From positions 1 through 64,000 of the forward strand of contig NZ_FOUZ01000014.1 of NCBI RefSeq assembly GCF_900115015.1: DNA of 64,000 nucleotides, written 5' to 3'. This DNA is from Algoriella xinjiangensis. Lineage in GTDB: Bacteria > Bacteroidota > Bacteroidia > Flavobacteriales > Weeksellaceae. The notes beneath the pieces were generated by a model. That model was not told where the DNA came from and made no database searches. It was given only the letters and a program-made list of their open reading frames with translations. Positions 34,407 through 43,937 of this stretch are shown here, piece by piece (position 1 is the stretch's first letter; the number at the start of each line of letters is the position of its first letter). The translations under genes and the position numbers were made by a program.

Positions 34407-36143
34407 TTATTTTTTTATTATTTTCTTTTCAATAGGTAATCCTTTTTCTGGATAAATTTTTAAGATATAAATACCTTTTGGAAAAGCATCTAAATAAATT
34501 TTATTAGTATTATTTTCTTTTACTTTTTTACCTGTTAAATCGTATAATTCAATTTTATTTATTTTTGAATTTGCATCAATCGTAACTTCGTTAGTTGTTG
34601 GATTTGGGTAAACTTTTAAAGATAAATCTTTCTCAAAATCAATTGTACTAAGTGTAGAGATTTGCGCTACATCTGATGCAACAGAATAGACTTTTGAGGC
34701 ATCAATTGTTTTTACGGTCCAATAAATTTGCTCTGGAAGATTATCTTTTAAAAGCATCCAATTTGTAGTATTTACTGTGTACTTTGCTAAATCTGCTTTT
34801 CCTTTTTCGGTTCCGATTGAAATCTCATATAGCAAAGCTTTTTGGGGAGTTTTATCATCCGATGCTCCATCCCAATTGAAATGAATATAATTATCTTTTA
34901 CTTCAGTATTTAATACCATTGGTGGTAATGGTTTTTGATTAATTGATTTTTCTGAATTTTTATACAACGCAGTTTTAGATTCATAGTTTTCATCTTGACT
35001 AGAAACCAATACATCTAATTGATTATCATTATCATAATCTAATAAAACCAAACTTGTACTTACTGAGAAATTTGCAATTCCAAAATCATTTTCAACTTTA
35101 TCAAATGTTTGTTTTAAAGGATTATATAGCAGAATTGTTGACGAAGCATTTCCATTTTCATCATCTCCCGCCATTATAATATCGTAATAGCCATCATTAT
35201 TTAGATCGCCTGCATCAATAGATTTTACAATACTATAATTTACAGCCGCAGTTGGTAAAAAATTTTGAGAAAATTGACCTTTTCCATCATTTATAAGATA
35301 CATTGTAGTTGGAGATTCGTAAATATCTATACCTGTTGCTACAATATCCATAAAACCATCTGCATTAAAATCAGCAGCAACCATTGATCCAAATAACATA
35401 CCATCCAAATCTTGATTCAAATCAAATGTACCTTGCTTATTTTGTAAATAAATTTTAAAAAAAGCACCGTAGGCATCTTCGGTTTCATTTTCTCCATTTA
35501 TTCCAAAAACGACTAAATCTAAACGTCCATCATTATTAAAATCAGAAACAATCATATCTCCATTTTGACTACCTCCTACTTTTTGATTAAACTCTATTCC
35601 ATTCGGATTAAAAGTCAATAAATCTACGCTATAAGCTACATCTTCATCGTGACCAGAATTGTTAATTCCGTTTAAAAAAACATCTATTTTTCCATCATTA
35701 TTAAAATCTCCATTAGCAAAAGAACCATATATTTTTCCTTTTTCAATTATTTCTTTAATTTCAAATCCATTATTTTTATCGAATATATAATGATACGTTT
35801 TATAATTTTTAATATCAGCACGATTTTGTCCGGTAATCAATAAATCATATGTGTTATTATTACTAAGATTGGCAAAAATAATGTCGCCAAGATATGCTGA
35901 GTACGTCAAGTTTTGATAAAAATTAAACTCACCATTGTCATTTTTATAAATATCACATTGTGTGTTATAGTACAAATCATCTCCACAAACAACAAAATCT
36001 ACAAAGTTATCATTGTCAAAATCTACAGCTTTTACAGTAGAATAGCCATAATTCTTAATATTTGTTGTTACTTCTTCGAAAGACTGAGCATGTAGTTGTG
36101 GTAAAATACACAAAACAGTTAAAGGGAATAAAAATCTTTTCAT
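34407..36143 (-). CDS. FG-GAP/VCBS repeat protein with T9SS sorting domain
   Basis: The 578-residue protein has a signal peptide (to about LHAQ). About seven FG-GAP/VCBS blades follow, with repeated calcium-binding-type DxDxDxxxD motifs (VDFDNDNFVDFVV, GDFNNDGKIDVFL, SDFNNDGRLDLVV, ADFNADGFMDIVA, GDLNNDGYYDIIM, LDYDNDNQLDVLV), a probable beta-propeller. A fibronectin-like segment and a type A T9SS domain (LKVYPNPTTNE, YDLTGKKVKEN, FPKGIYILKI, KKIIKK end) complete it. It is likely a surface or secreted binding protein. Confidence 0.93.
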   Translation of the reverse strand: MKRFLFPLTVLCILPQLHAQSFEEVTTNIKNYGYSTVKAVDFDNDNFVDFVVCGDDLYYNTQCDIYKNDNGEFNFYQNLTYSAYLGDIIFANLSNNNTYDLLITGQNRADIKNYKTYHYIFDKNNGFEIKEIIEKGKIYGSFANGDFNNDGKIDVFLNGINNSGHDEDVAYSVDLLTFNPNGIEFNQKVGGSQNGDMIVSDFNNDGRLDLVVFGINGENETEDAYGAFFKIYLQNKQGTFDLNQDLDGMLFGSMVAADFNADGFMDIVATGIDIYESPTTMYLINDGKGQFSQNFLPTAAVNYSIVKSIDAGDLNNDGYYDIIMAGDDENGNASSTILLYNPLKQTFDKVENDFGIANFSVSTSLVLLDYDNDNQLDVLVSSQDENYESKTALYKNSEKSINQKPLPPMVLNTEVKDNYIHFNWDGASDDKTPQKALLYEISIGTEKGKADLAKYTVNTTNWMLLKDNLPEQIYWTVKTIDASKVYSVASDVAQISTLSTIDFEKDLSLKVYPNPTTNEVTIDANSKINKIELYDLTGKKVKENNTNKIYLDAFPKGIYILKIYPEKGLPIEKKIIKK

Positions 36144-36542
36144 TATTTATTTATATTTAGTCTAAATTAATATTGTAAAACTAGATATAATATTTTTAAC
36201 TGAACAACTATTTTTATTTCATCTATAAACAACAAAAACTTAGTTGCTTAAAAACAAGCAATATAAATAACATACAAGTGATAAAAGTCAATAAATAACG
36301 CATATAAAATTTTATAAAAACAATATTTCTTAATTAATAAAACTTCATAATATTGAATATTTATACGGAAATTTAAAAAATATAAATAAAGCAGATTAAG
36401 ACTAAAAAATGCTCCTAATTTCTTAAAACAAACAGTTATTTATCTAGAAATACACAATAAAAAACGATTAATTACTTAAACATTAGGAGAACAAACTATA
36501 ATCAATTATTTTAGCATTTCGTAAAATTGAAGACAAACAAAA
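36144..36542. other. Divergent intergenic region, no gene seen
   Basis: About 400 bp of very AT-rich sequence separates the divergent VCBS and S46 genes. It presumably holds both promoters, but no TAnnTTTG core at a convincing position, conserved box or small ORF was found. Confidence 0.4.
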
Positions 36543-38705
36543 ATGAAAAAATTTTTATTATCCACTCTTTTAGTGGTTATGCTTTTTCCTTTTCAAGTAA
36601 AAGCTGACGAAGGAATGTGGTTCTTGATGTTCATCGAACGATTGAATCACCGCGATATGCAAAAACAAGGTTTACAATTAACTTCAGAAGAAATTTATAG
36701 CATCAATAACAATTCATTAAAAGATGCAATTGTTCAATTTGGTGGTGGTTGTACTGCCGAAATCGTTTCTAATCAAGGTTTAGTTTTAACAAATCACCAC
36801 TGTGGTTATGGTAATATTGCAGAATTATCTGCACCAGAACATGACTATTTAAAAGATGGTTTTTGGGCAAAAACTAAAGCTGACGAATTAAAACCAAAAA
36901 GTTTAAAAGTACGTTTCTTTGTTCGTATGGACGATGTTTCTAAACGTATTTTAGGTGTTGTTAACGATAAAATGTCTGAAGCTGATCGCGAAAAAACGAT
37001 CAACCAAGAGATTGCAAAAATTGAAAAAGAAAATAGCGAAAACGGAAAATATGTTGTTTCTGTTCGCCCATTTTTTCAAGGAAATGAGTATTATTACTTT
37101 GTTTACCAAGATTACGAAGATGTACGTTTAGTTGGTACGCCTCCAAGCTCTATCGGTAAATTTGGTGGAGATACAGATAACTGGGAATGGCCACGTCATA
37201 CCGGAGATTTCTCTATGTTTCGTGTTTATGCAGATAAAGATGGTAATCCTGCTGCATATTCTGCAAACAATGTTCCTTTAAAACCTAAACATCATTTACC
37301 TGTTTCTTTAAAAGGTTATGAAGTTGATGATTTTGCAATGATTTTAGGATATCCAGGTCGTACAAACCGTTGGATGCCTGCTCAAGGTGTAGCGCAAAAC
37401 GTAGAATTTGCTTATCCTGCATGGGTAGAAGCGTCTAAAGTTACAATGGATCAGATGAAAAAATACATGGACAAAGATCAAAAAGTAAATATTGATTATG
37501 CGTCTAAGTATGCTGGTGTTGCTAACTATTGGAAAAATCGTGATGGAATGATCGAAGCTTTAAAACTTCATGGTACTGTTGCAAAGAAAACAAAAGAAGA
37601 AGAAAAATTTAACAAATGGGCTAATAAAGCGAAAAACAAGGCTGAATATGGTGATGTTGTTAAAAATTTAAATAATTATTACGCAAAAACTAATTTAGAT
37701 GCGCGTCATAATAATTACATCAATATCTTATTGCGTTATTCAACTTTTGCAAGTGCGCCTTATTCTATTGGTAAAGCATTAGAAAATTACGCTGCTGCTA
37801 ATGAAGCGAAACGTAACGAAATGCGTCCAAAAATTCAGAATGCGATTAACGCGTATTACGAAAAAATGTATTTACCGTTAGAAAAAGATTTATTAGCTGC
37901 TCAATTAGGTTTATATGCTTCTAAAGCAAAAGAAGCTGGTTTAGCTCCTTATGTTGCTGAATTGGCAAAATCTAATAACAACAATTTTACTACTTATGTA
38001 AATGATGCGGTTGAAAGAAGTTTCTTCGCTGATCAAAAACAAGTAGAAAATTTCTTAATTTCTCCAGACGTAGAGGTTCTTAAAAAAGATCCATTATATA
38101 TTTTATCTAGTGCTTTGGTAGAAAGAGCTTCTAAACAAACAGAAGATCAAAAAACATTGAATGATGCTTATTCTAAAAACTTCCGTTTATTAGTAAAAGG
38201 ATTACGCGAATCTAAAGTTGGTAATATTTTATATCCAGATGCAAACTCTACTTTACGTTTAACTTACGGTTCTGTACAACCATTACCAAAAAGTGCAAAT
38301 CCAAAACGTCAACCAGATGTTGCGTCTAACTATTTTACAACGTTAGAAGGTACAGTTGCAAAACACATTGCAGGTGATGAAGAATTCGAAAATCCACAAC
38401 GCTTATTAGATTTAGCAAAAACAAAAGATTACGGACAATATGCTGATAAAGACGGATATTTACACGTAAACTTCTTATCTAATAATGACATTACAGGTGG
38501 AAACTCTGGTTCTCCAGTAATGAATGGTAAAGGTGAATTAATTGGTATTGCATTTGATGGAAACATCGAGGCTATGGCTGGTGACGTTATCTTTGATGCA
38601 AAATTACAACGTACAATTTCTGTAGACATTCGTTATGTTTTATGGGTTGTTGATAAATTTGCAGATGCAAAACATATTGTTGATGAAATGACAATTGTAA
38701 AATAA
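36543..38705 (+). CDS. S46 family dipeptidyl-peptidase, DPP7-like
   Basis: The 720-residue periplasmic serine peptidase removes dipeptides from peptide N-termini. It has a signal peptide (to about VKA) and the N-terminal recognition motif DEGMWFLMF. His85 in LTNHHCGYG, Asp222 in RHTGDFSMFR and Ser655 in GGNSGSPVMNG form the predicted triad. The specificity residue corresponding to Arg673 of DPP11 is Gly673 here (IAFDGNIEAM), which marks DPP7-type preference for hydrophobic P1 residues over Asp/Glu. It works alongside the M28, M20C and M42 peptidases in the window. Confidence 0.95.
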   Translation: MKKFLLSTLLVVMLFPFQVKADEGMWFLMFIERLNHRDMQKQGLQLTSEEIYSINNNSLKDAIVQFGGGCTAEIVSNQGLVLTNHHCGYGNIAELSAPEHDYLKDGFWAKTKADELKPKSLKVRFFVRMDDVSKRILGVVNDKMSEADREKTINQEIAKIEKENSENGKYVVSVRPFFQGNEYYYFVYQDYEDVRLVGTPPSSIGKFGGDTDNWEWPRHTGDFSMFRVYADKDGNPAAYSANNVPLKPKHHLPVSLKGYEVDDFAMILGYPGRTNRWMPAQGVAQNVEFAYPAWVEASKVTMDQMKKYMDKDQKVNIDYASKYAGVANYWKNRDGMIEALKLHGTVAKKTKEEEKFNKWANKAKNKAEYGDVVKNLNNYYAKTNLDARHNNYINILLRYSTFASAPYSIGKALENYAAANEAKRNEMRPKIQNAINAYYEKMYLPLEKDLLAAQLGLYASKAKEAGLAPYVAELAKSNNNNFTTYVNDAVERSFFADQKQVENFLISPDVEVLKKDPLYILSSALVERASKQTEDQKTLNDAYSKNFRLLVKGLRESKVGNILYPDANSTLRLTYGSVQPLPKSANPKRQPDVASNYFTTLEGTVAKHIAGDEEFENPQRLLDLAKTKDYGQYADKDGYLHVNFLSNNDITGGNSGSPVMNGKGELIGIAFDGNIEAMAGDVIFDAKLQRTISVDIRYVLWVVDKFADAKHIVDEMTIVK

Positions 38706-38731
38706 AGAATCATATTTTTTTAATATAAATT

Positions 38732-38775
38732 ATTGCAGAAATTATAGTTCATTCTATATTTTCTGCAATTTTTTT
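38732..38775 (+). terminator. Terminator after the S46 gene
   Basis: ATTGCAGAAA and TTTCTGCAAT pair around an 18-nt loop, followed by seven T. Confidence 0.65.
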
Positions 38776-38810
38776 ATACACATATTAATCATTTACAAAG
38801 GCAAATTTTC

Positions 38811-39392
38811 ATGGATAAATCAATTATAAATAATTATTTTAAGTCTTTATTTCCGATAGAAAATGATGTTGTTGAGAAAATTACAGCAACTTTTTGTGAA
38901 TTTGAATTAGATAAAAATCAAATTTTAATCGATCAAAATACAATCAGCACAAAAACTTATTTTTTAGAAAAAGGATATGTGCGTTCGTACACGTTAAATG
39001 AGGATAATGAAGAGGTGACGACAAATATTTTTTATGCGCCGTGTTTTGTAAATGACTTTTTATCTTTTTTTAGAAAAGAGCCTACAAAAGAAGTATATCA
39101 AACGATTTCTACTTGTTCTTTTTGGGAAACAAGCTTAGAAAATGTTCAGAATAATTTTCATAATATTCCAGATTTCAGAGAGTTTAGTCGACTTTTATTT
39201 GTCATAAATTATTATAAATTAAATGATCGTGTAATCGCGTTAACGAGTCAAAAAGCCGAAACGAGATATTTAAATTTACTTAAAAAACATCCAGATATTT
39301 TTCAACAAGTTCCGCTAAAAATCATTGCTTCGTATTTAGGTATCACCAATAGTTCTTTGAGTAGAATTAGAAAAGAAATCGTTAAATCTTAA
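38811..39392 (+). CDS. Crp/Fnr family transcriptional regulator
   Basis: The 193-residue protein has a cyclic-nucleotide-binding-like beta roll at about 20-115 (DKNQILIDQNTISTKTYFLE, GYVRSYTLNEDNEEVTTNIF). The C-terminal helix-turn-helix (VPLKIIASYLGITNSSLSRI) is typical of Bacteroidetes Crp/Fnr regulators. The cAMP-contact Arg/Glu pattern of E. coli CRP is not evident, so the ligand is unknown. panE follows 64 bp downstream and could be co-regulated. Confidence 0.9.
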   Translation: MDKSIINNYFKSLFPIENDVVEKITATFCEFELDKNQILIDQNTISTKTYFLEKGYVRSYTLNEDNEEVTTNIFYAPCFVNDFLSFFRKEPTKEVYQTISTCSFWETSLENVQNNFHNIPDFREFSRLLFVINYYKLNDRVIALTSQKAETRYLNLLKKHPDIFQQVPLKIIASYLGITNSSLSRIRKEIVKS

Positions 39393-39456
39393 TTATTTGT
39401 CATTTGGCAATTTATAATGAAAGCGATTATTCTACTTTTATCAAAAATAAATCACA

Positions 39457-40392
39457 ATGAATAAAAAACAGATTACAATTGTTGGACTTGGTGGAGTTGG
39501 CGGATATTTTGGTTTCAAAATTAATCAGTTTAATGAAAAAGATAACGAATTCTCAGTTTCATTTGTTGCAAGAAACGAAACTTATACTATTGTCAAAGAA
39601 AATGGTTTAACGCTACTTTCTCCAGAACATACGGAAAGCGTAACAAAACCTACCGCAGTTTCTCAAACTATTAGCGAAATAAATAACCCAGATTTGATTC
39701 TAATTTGTGTAAAAGAATATGATTTAGAAAATGTATGTAAACAATTACAACACGTTATTACAGAAAACACAATTCTGCTTCCTTTGATGAATGGAGTTGA
39801 TATTTATGACAGAATCAGAAAAATTATTCCGAATAATACGATTTTACCTTCTTGCGTGTATGTTGCGTCTCATATAAAAGCAAAAGGAGTTGTTGAACAT
39901 AAAGGTAAAGCAGGAAAAATAATCATCGGAAAAGATCCAAACCATCCTTCAGAAAATGTAGATTGGATAATCAATTTACTTCAAAATAGTAAAATTGACT
40001 TCGATTTTAAAGATAATTCGTTTGTAGATATTTGGACAAAATTTATTTTTATTGCAAGTTTTGGTTTAGTTACTGCAAAACATAATTCGTCTATCGGAAC
40101 GGTTTGTACAGACGAAATTCAAAAACAAGAAGCCACAAATATTATGGTAGAATTAAAATCTATTGCAGATAAAAAAGGAATTATTCTTGATGATAATATT
40201 ATTCAAAATACATTCGAAAAGGCGATAACTTTTCCTTTTAATACACCAACTTCTTTGCAATTAGACATCAATTCGAAAAAAGAAAATAATGAATTAGAAT
40301 TATTTGCTGGTGCTATTATCAACTATGGAAAAGAAGTAAATATTGAAACGCCATTTACAGAGAAAATATACTCGGAATTAAAATCAATTTAG
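39457..40392 (+). CDS. panE: 2-dehydropantoate 2-reductase
   Basis: PanE reduces ketopantoate with NADPH on the pantothenate/CoA pathway. The 311-residue protein has a Rossmann start IVGLGGVGGYFGFKI (about 8-22). VKEYDLENVCKQL and PLMNGVDIYDRI carry the expected mid-domain motifs. A C-terminal helical domain has WTKFIFIASFGLVTAKHNSSIG with a typical Lys. Several ApbA/PanE-fold enzymes act on other ketoacids, so substrate is not certain. Its position after a Crp/Fnr gene is unusual and may indicate a different physiological role. Confidence 0.82.
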   Translation: MNKKQITIVGLGGVGGYFGFKINQFNEKDNEFSVSFVARNETYTIVKENGLTLLSPEHTESVTKPTAVSQTISEINNPDLILICVKEYDLENVCKQLQHVITENTILLPLMNGVDIYDRIRKIIPNNTILPSCVYVASHIKAKGVVEHKGKAGKIIIGKDPNHPSENVDWIINLLQNSKIDFDFKDNSFVDIWTKFIFIASFGLVTAKHNSSIGTVCTDEIQKQEATNIMVELKSIADKKGIILDDNIIQNTFEKAITFPFNTPTSLQLDINSKKENNELELFAGAIINYGKEVNIETPFTEKIYSELKSI

Positions 40393-40457
40393 AAATTAAA
40401 GCGAGAAATTTAGATTATTATCACTTCAAAATCTTCTCAATTATTTTGATTTCCGTA

Positions 40458-40507
40458 ATTTCGTCATTTCTATTTTTATTGCGTAAAATATAGAAGTGAC
40501 GAAATTA
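40458..40507 (+). promoter_or_regulatory. Long inverted repeat in the leader of the methyltransferase gene
   Basis: AATTTCGTCATTTCTATTTT (40458-40477) pairs with AAAATATAGAAGTGACGAAATT around an 8-nt loop, with two mismatches. No T-run follows, so it looks more like an operator or RNA structure than a terminator. It lies 20 nt before the next start codon. Confidence 0.4.
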
Positions 40508-40527
40508 ATTTATAAAAACACAACAAA

Positions 40528-41694
40528 TTGAATAGTGCAATTTTAACTCCTGAATTTCAGGACTATTTAAAAACAATCGAACACGAAGATATTAAGTCAA
40601 TTGGATTAAAAAAATCACTTTTTTCTTCAATTACTCCAGCCGAAGTTGCACAACAATTAAAAGGTTTACATGTTTCCAAACATAAATTTCCGACGCTTTA
40701 TAAAACCGAAAATATATTTTTTCCGCCTTCAATTAATTTAGAACAAGCAAGTTCTGAAGCTACAGCAAATTACAAAGCAAGTTTGATAAAAGGTAAAACT
40801 TTAATCGATTTAACGGCTGGTTTCGGAATTGACACAATGGCTTTTGCGCAAAATTTTGAGAAAGTTTATCATATTGAACAAAACGAAGAATTAAGCGAAA
40901 TTGTAAAACATAATGCTTCAATTTTAGCACCAAATCTTGAAACATTTACAGGTACATTTCAAGATTTTTTAGAACAAAATCCATCATTAAAACTCGATGT
41001 AGTTTACCTAGATCCTGCACGAAGAAATACAAGTGGAAGAAAATTTATTTTAGAAGATTTAGAGCCAAATATTCTAGAATGGTTGCCTATTTTCTTTGAG
41101 AAATCTGACAAAATAATCATTAAACTTTCGCCTTTATTAGATATCACTTCTACTCTACAACAAATTAATTATATTTCTGAAATACATATTGTTGCACTAA
41201 AAAACGAAGTAAAGGATTTTCTACTTATTTTAGATAAAAATCAATCTTCAAAAAATCCAATAATCAAAGCTGTTAATTTAGAAAATAATCAATCTGATTT
41301 TGAGTTTTTGTATGAAGACGAACACTACGCAAATGCAAAATTTGGAGATGTTTCTAAGTACATTTACGAGCCAAATGTTGCGATTTTAAAAACTGGAGCA
41401 TTTAAATTATTGAGTGAAAAGTTTGATTTAATCAAACTTCATCCAAACACACAATTATATACTTCAGATCAAATTATTGAAGATTTTCCTGGTAAAATTT
41501 ATCACGTTGAAAATCATATCAATAATCCTAAAAAAGAAATTCTAAAAACAAAAGCTAATCTTTTGGTCAAAAACTTTAATCAACCGATTGATGTCATCAA
41601 AAAGAAGTTTAAAATTGTAGATGGTGGCGCTACAACTTTAATTTTTACACAAAGTATAGAAGGTTTCCGAATTCTAAAAACTTCGCGTATTTAG
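40528..41694 (+). CDS. THUMP-like class I SAM-dependent methyltransferase
   Basis: The 388-residue cytosolic protein starts at a TTG codon. A Rossmann methyltransferase core at about 88-250 has the SAM-binding LIDLTAGFGIDTMAFA (motif I), VYHIEQNEE (motif II) and VVYLDPARR (motif IV, DPxR type). A C-terminal THUMP-like/RNA-binding segment ends with GGATTLIFTQS. The DPAR motif and layout match a Bacteroidetes family thought to act on RNA; the exact substrate is unknown. The leader carries a strong inverted repeat. Confidence 0.85.
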   Translation: MNSAILTPEFQDYLKTIEHEDIKSIGLKKSLFSSITPAEVAQQLKGLHVSKHKFPTLYKTENIFFPPSINLEQASSEATANYKASLIKGKTLIDLTAGFGIDTMAFAQNFEKVYHIEQNEELSEIVKHNASILAPNLETFTGTFQDFLEQNPSLKLDVVYLDPARRNTSGRKFILEDLEPNILEWLPIFFEKSDKIIIKLSPLLDITSTLQQINYISEIHIVALKNEVKDFLLILDKNQSSKNPIIKAVNLENNQSDFEFLYEDEHYANAKFGDVSKYIYEPNVAILKTGAFKLLSEKFDLIKLHPNTQLYTSDQIIEDFPGKIYHVENHINNPKKEILKTKANLLVKNFNQPIDVIKKKFKIVDGGATTLIFTQSIEGFRILKTSRI

Positions 41695-41755
41695 TTGGCT
41701 TTCGTTAAAAGTTATCTTATTTTTATAAAGTAATTCAACTTTTAAAAACACACGT

Positions 41756-43933
41756 TTGGAACTCAAAAATAAAATTGAAAACTTTATCTACGGCGAAGCA
41801 CTTTCGGACGGTCTAAAAACATCTTTAGCTATTGTTATTCCGCCTTTAATTGCAAGTTTTTTTGGAGATTTACACGCAGGTGTTACCATCAGTTTAGGTG
41901 CTATTTTAGCGCACATGACGGACACTCCTGGTCCATTTAAAGAAAGACGAAACCTTATGTGGCTTTCGGTTCTTTTAATTTTTGTTGTTTCATTTTTCAC
42001 AAAAAGCATCAATAGTTTTCCAATTATCTTAGGAATTTGCCTAACAATTATCGTATTTCTTTCAAATATGTTAACCGTTTGGGGGCAACGTACAAGTGCG
42101 CTCGGAATGGTTATTATGATGACAATGGTAATGAATATGAATGACCTAAGAGCAGAGTTTAGCCCATTTCATATTGCCTTGTTTGTGTCTGCTGGTGCGG
42201 TTTGGTATTCAATTTTTAGTTTAGCAATTAGTACATTTCGTCCGTACCGAATGGCGCAACAAAATTTGGCTGATGCGATGATTCATATCTCCGAATATAT
42301 TCGAATTAAAGCATCTATGTTTGATAAAGATTCAGAATATGATGATATTATAAAAAAACTGATTGACGAGCATGTTTTGATAAGTGAGAAACAAAATTTG
42401 GTTAGAGAATTAGTTTTTACAAACAAAAAATTAGTAAAAGATCAAACTCCTATCGGCCGATCTATTGTATTTATTTTTTCGGATTTGATTGATATTTTCG
42501 AGAATATAACTGCAAATCAATACGATTACAAAAAAATACGAGAAGTTTACGGCGATACAAAAGCCATGCGCAAGATTTATAATATGATGAATAAAATTGC
42601 GCATGAATTAAAAATGATTGCTTATCACATCAACTCAAATAAGAAACCAAAACAACCAACATTTGATTTTGACGTTGAATTAAAAAAGATTGATGACGCG
42701 ATAAAAGAATTGTATGCAGAAGGTAAAAAACCAATTGTTTTGTCTAAAATTTACATCAATTTAAAGCAAATTGTCTATAAAATTGAGTTTATTCATAAAT
42801 TTTTCTACGATGATTCTTTTACCGAAAAAAAGAAAAATCCATTAGATCACGTCGAACATTTTCAGCCAACCGTCGATTATTCTTTCCGAAAATTACGCGA
42901 TCATCTCAATCTAAAATCTCCAATCTTTAGACACGCTTTGCGTGCTTCTATCGTCATGATTTTGGCATACGGCGTCACCTTTATTATCCCAATGACTTAT
43001 CACAGTTATTGGATTTTGATGACCGTTTTAGTTATCTTAAAACCTGGTTTTAGTGTGACTAAAAAACGAAATTTACAGCGTTTAAAAGGAACAATTGGTG
43101 GTGGATTAATTGGTATTTTAATATTATTCGTCATTCCACAACATAGTATTCGTTTTGTTTTAATGCTATTTTTTATGTTAATGGCGTATACATTTATTCG
43201 TCAAAAATACGCTATCGGAACGTTTTATTTAACCGCTTATATTCTGATTTCGTTTAGTTTTTATTCGGACAAAGATTCCATTTATATTATACAAGAACGC
43301 CTTGTAGATACGCTAATTGGTGGTTTTATGGCGTTTATTTCGTGTTACATTATCTTCCCAACTTGGGAAAAAAATAACATGAATGAATACATTCAAAAAG
43401 CATTGATTGCAGATTATGAATTTATCTTTTTAATCTTTAAAAAATTAGCTGATAATGACGTTTCTACAACTGATTATAAACTTGCACGCAAAGATGTTTT
43501 TATTGCAATGGCCAATATAAATTCGGTATTTCAACGGGTAATTTCCGAACCAAAAGACAAACAGGCAAACGCAAAAGAATTGAATAAATTTACAATTTTC
43601 AATCAATCATTTGTTTCCTATTCGGTTGGTTTAGTAAAAGTTATTCAAAAAAATAATTCGGTTATTTTAACTTCAGAACATATCCGATTAATGAAGAAAA
43701 TTTTGCAATTATTATTACAAAATATTCGAATATACGGCAAATATGAAACTGAAAATTTAGCCAAAACGATTCAATTTCAAGAAAAAACAATTGCTTATTC
43801 TGAAATCGAAACAGAAGCGTTACAAAATGAATCTGAGTTAATTGAAGATTTATTAGAGTATTTGTACGAAATTGTCTACGATTTTACAAAAGTTGGACAT
43901 GTTTTTGTGAAAGATGAACCTCTAAAAGATTAA
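41756..43933 (+). CDS. FUSC family (YccS-like) membrane protein
   Basis: The 725-residue protein starts at TTG and has the duplicated FUSC plan. An N-terminal membrane half lies at about 15-165 (LKTSLAIVIPPLIASFFGDL, AILAHMTDTPGPF), then a cytosolic helical domain at about 165-385. A second membrane half (about 393-520, ALRASIVMILAYGVTFIIP, GTIGGGLIGILIL, DTLIGGFMAFISCYIIFP) and a cytosolic tail follow. FUSC proteins resemble aromatic-acid exporters. It is followed 4 bp later by an ABC exporter, implying coordinated export. Confidence 0.9.
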   Translation: MELKNKIENFIYGEALSDGLKTSLAIVIPPLIASFFGDLHAGVTISLGAILAHMTDTPGPFKERRNLMWLSVLLIFVVSFFTKSINSFPIILGICLTIIVFLSNMLTVWGQRTSALGMVIMMTMVMNMNDLRAEFSPFHIALFVSAGAVWYSIFSLAISTFRPYRMAQQNLADAMIHISEYIRIKASMFDKDSEYDDIIKKLIDEHVLISEKQNLVRELVFTNKKLVKDQTPIGRSIVFIFSDLIDIFENITANQYDYKKIREVYGDTKAMRKIYNMMNKIAHELKMIAYHINSNKKPKQPTFDFDVELKKIDDAIKELYAEGKKPIVLSKIYINLKQIVYKIEFIHKFFYDDSFTEKKKNPLDHVEHFQPTVDYSFRKLRDHLNLKSPIFRHALRASIVMILAYGVTFIIPMTYHSYWILMTVLVILKPGFSVTKKRNLQRLKGTIGGGLIGILILFVIPQHSIRFVLMLFFMLMAYTFIRQKYAIGTFYLTAYILISFSFYSDKDSIYIIQERLVDTLIGGFMAFISCYIIFPTWEKNNMNEYIQKALIADYEFIFLIFKKLADNDVSTTDYKLARKDVFIAMANINSVFQRVISEPKDKQANAKELNKFTIFNQSFVSYSVGLVKVIQKNNSVILTSEHIRLMKKILQLLLQNIRIYGKYETENLAKTIQFQEKTIAYSEIETEALQNESELIEDLLEYLYEIVYDFTKVGHVFVKDEPLKD

Positions 43934-43937
43934 TTGA

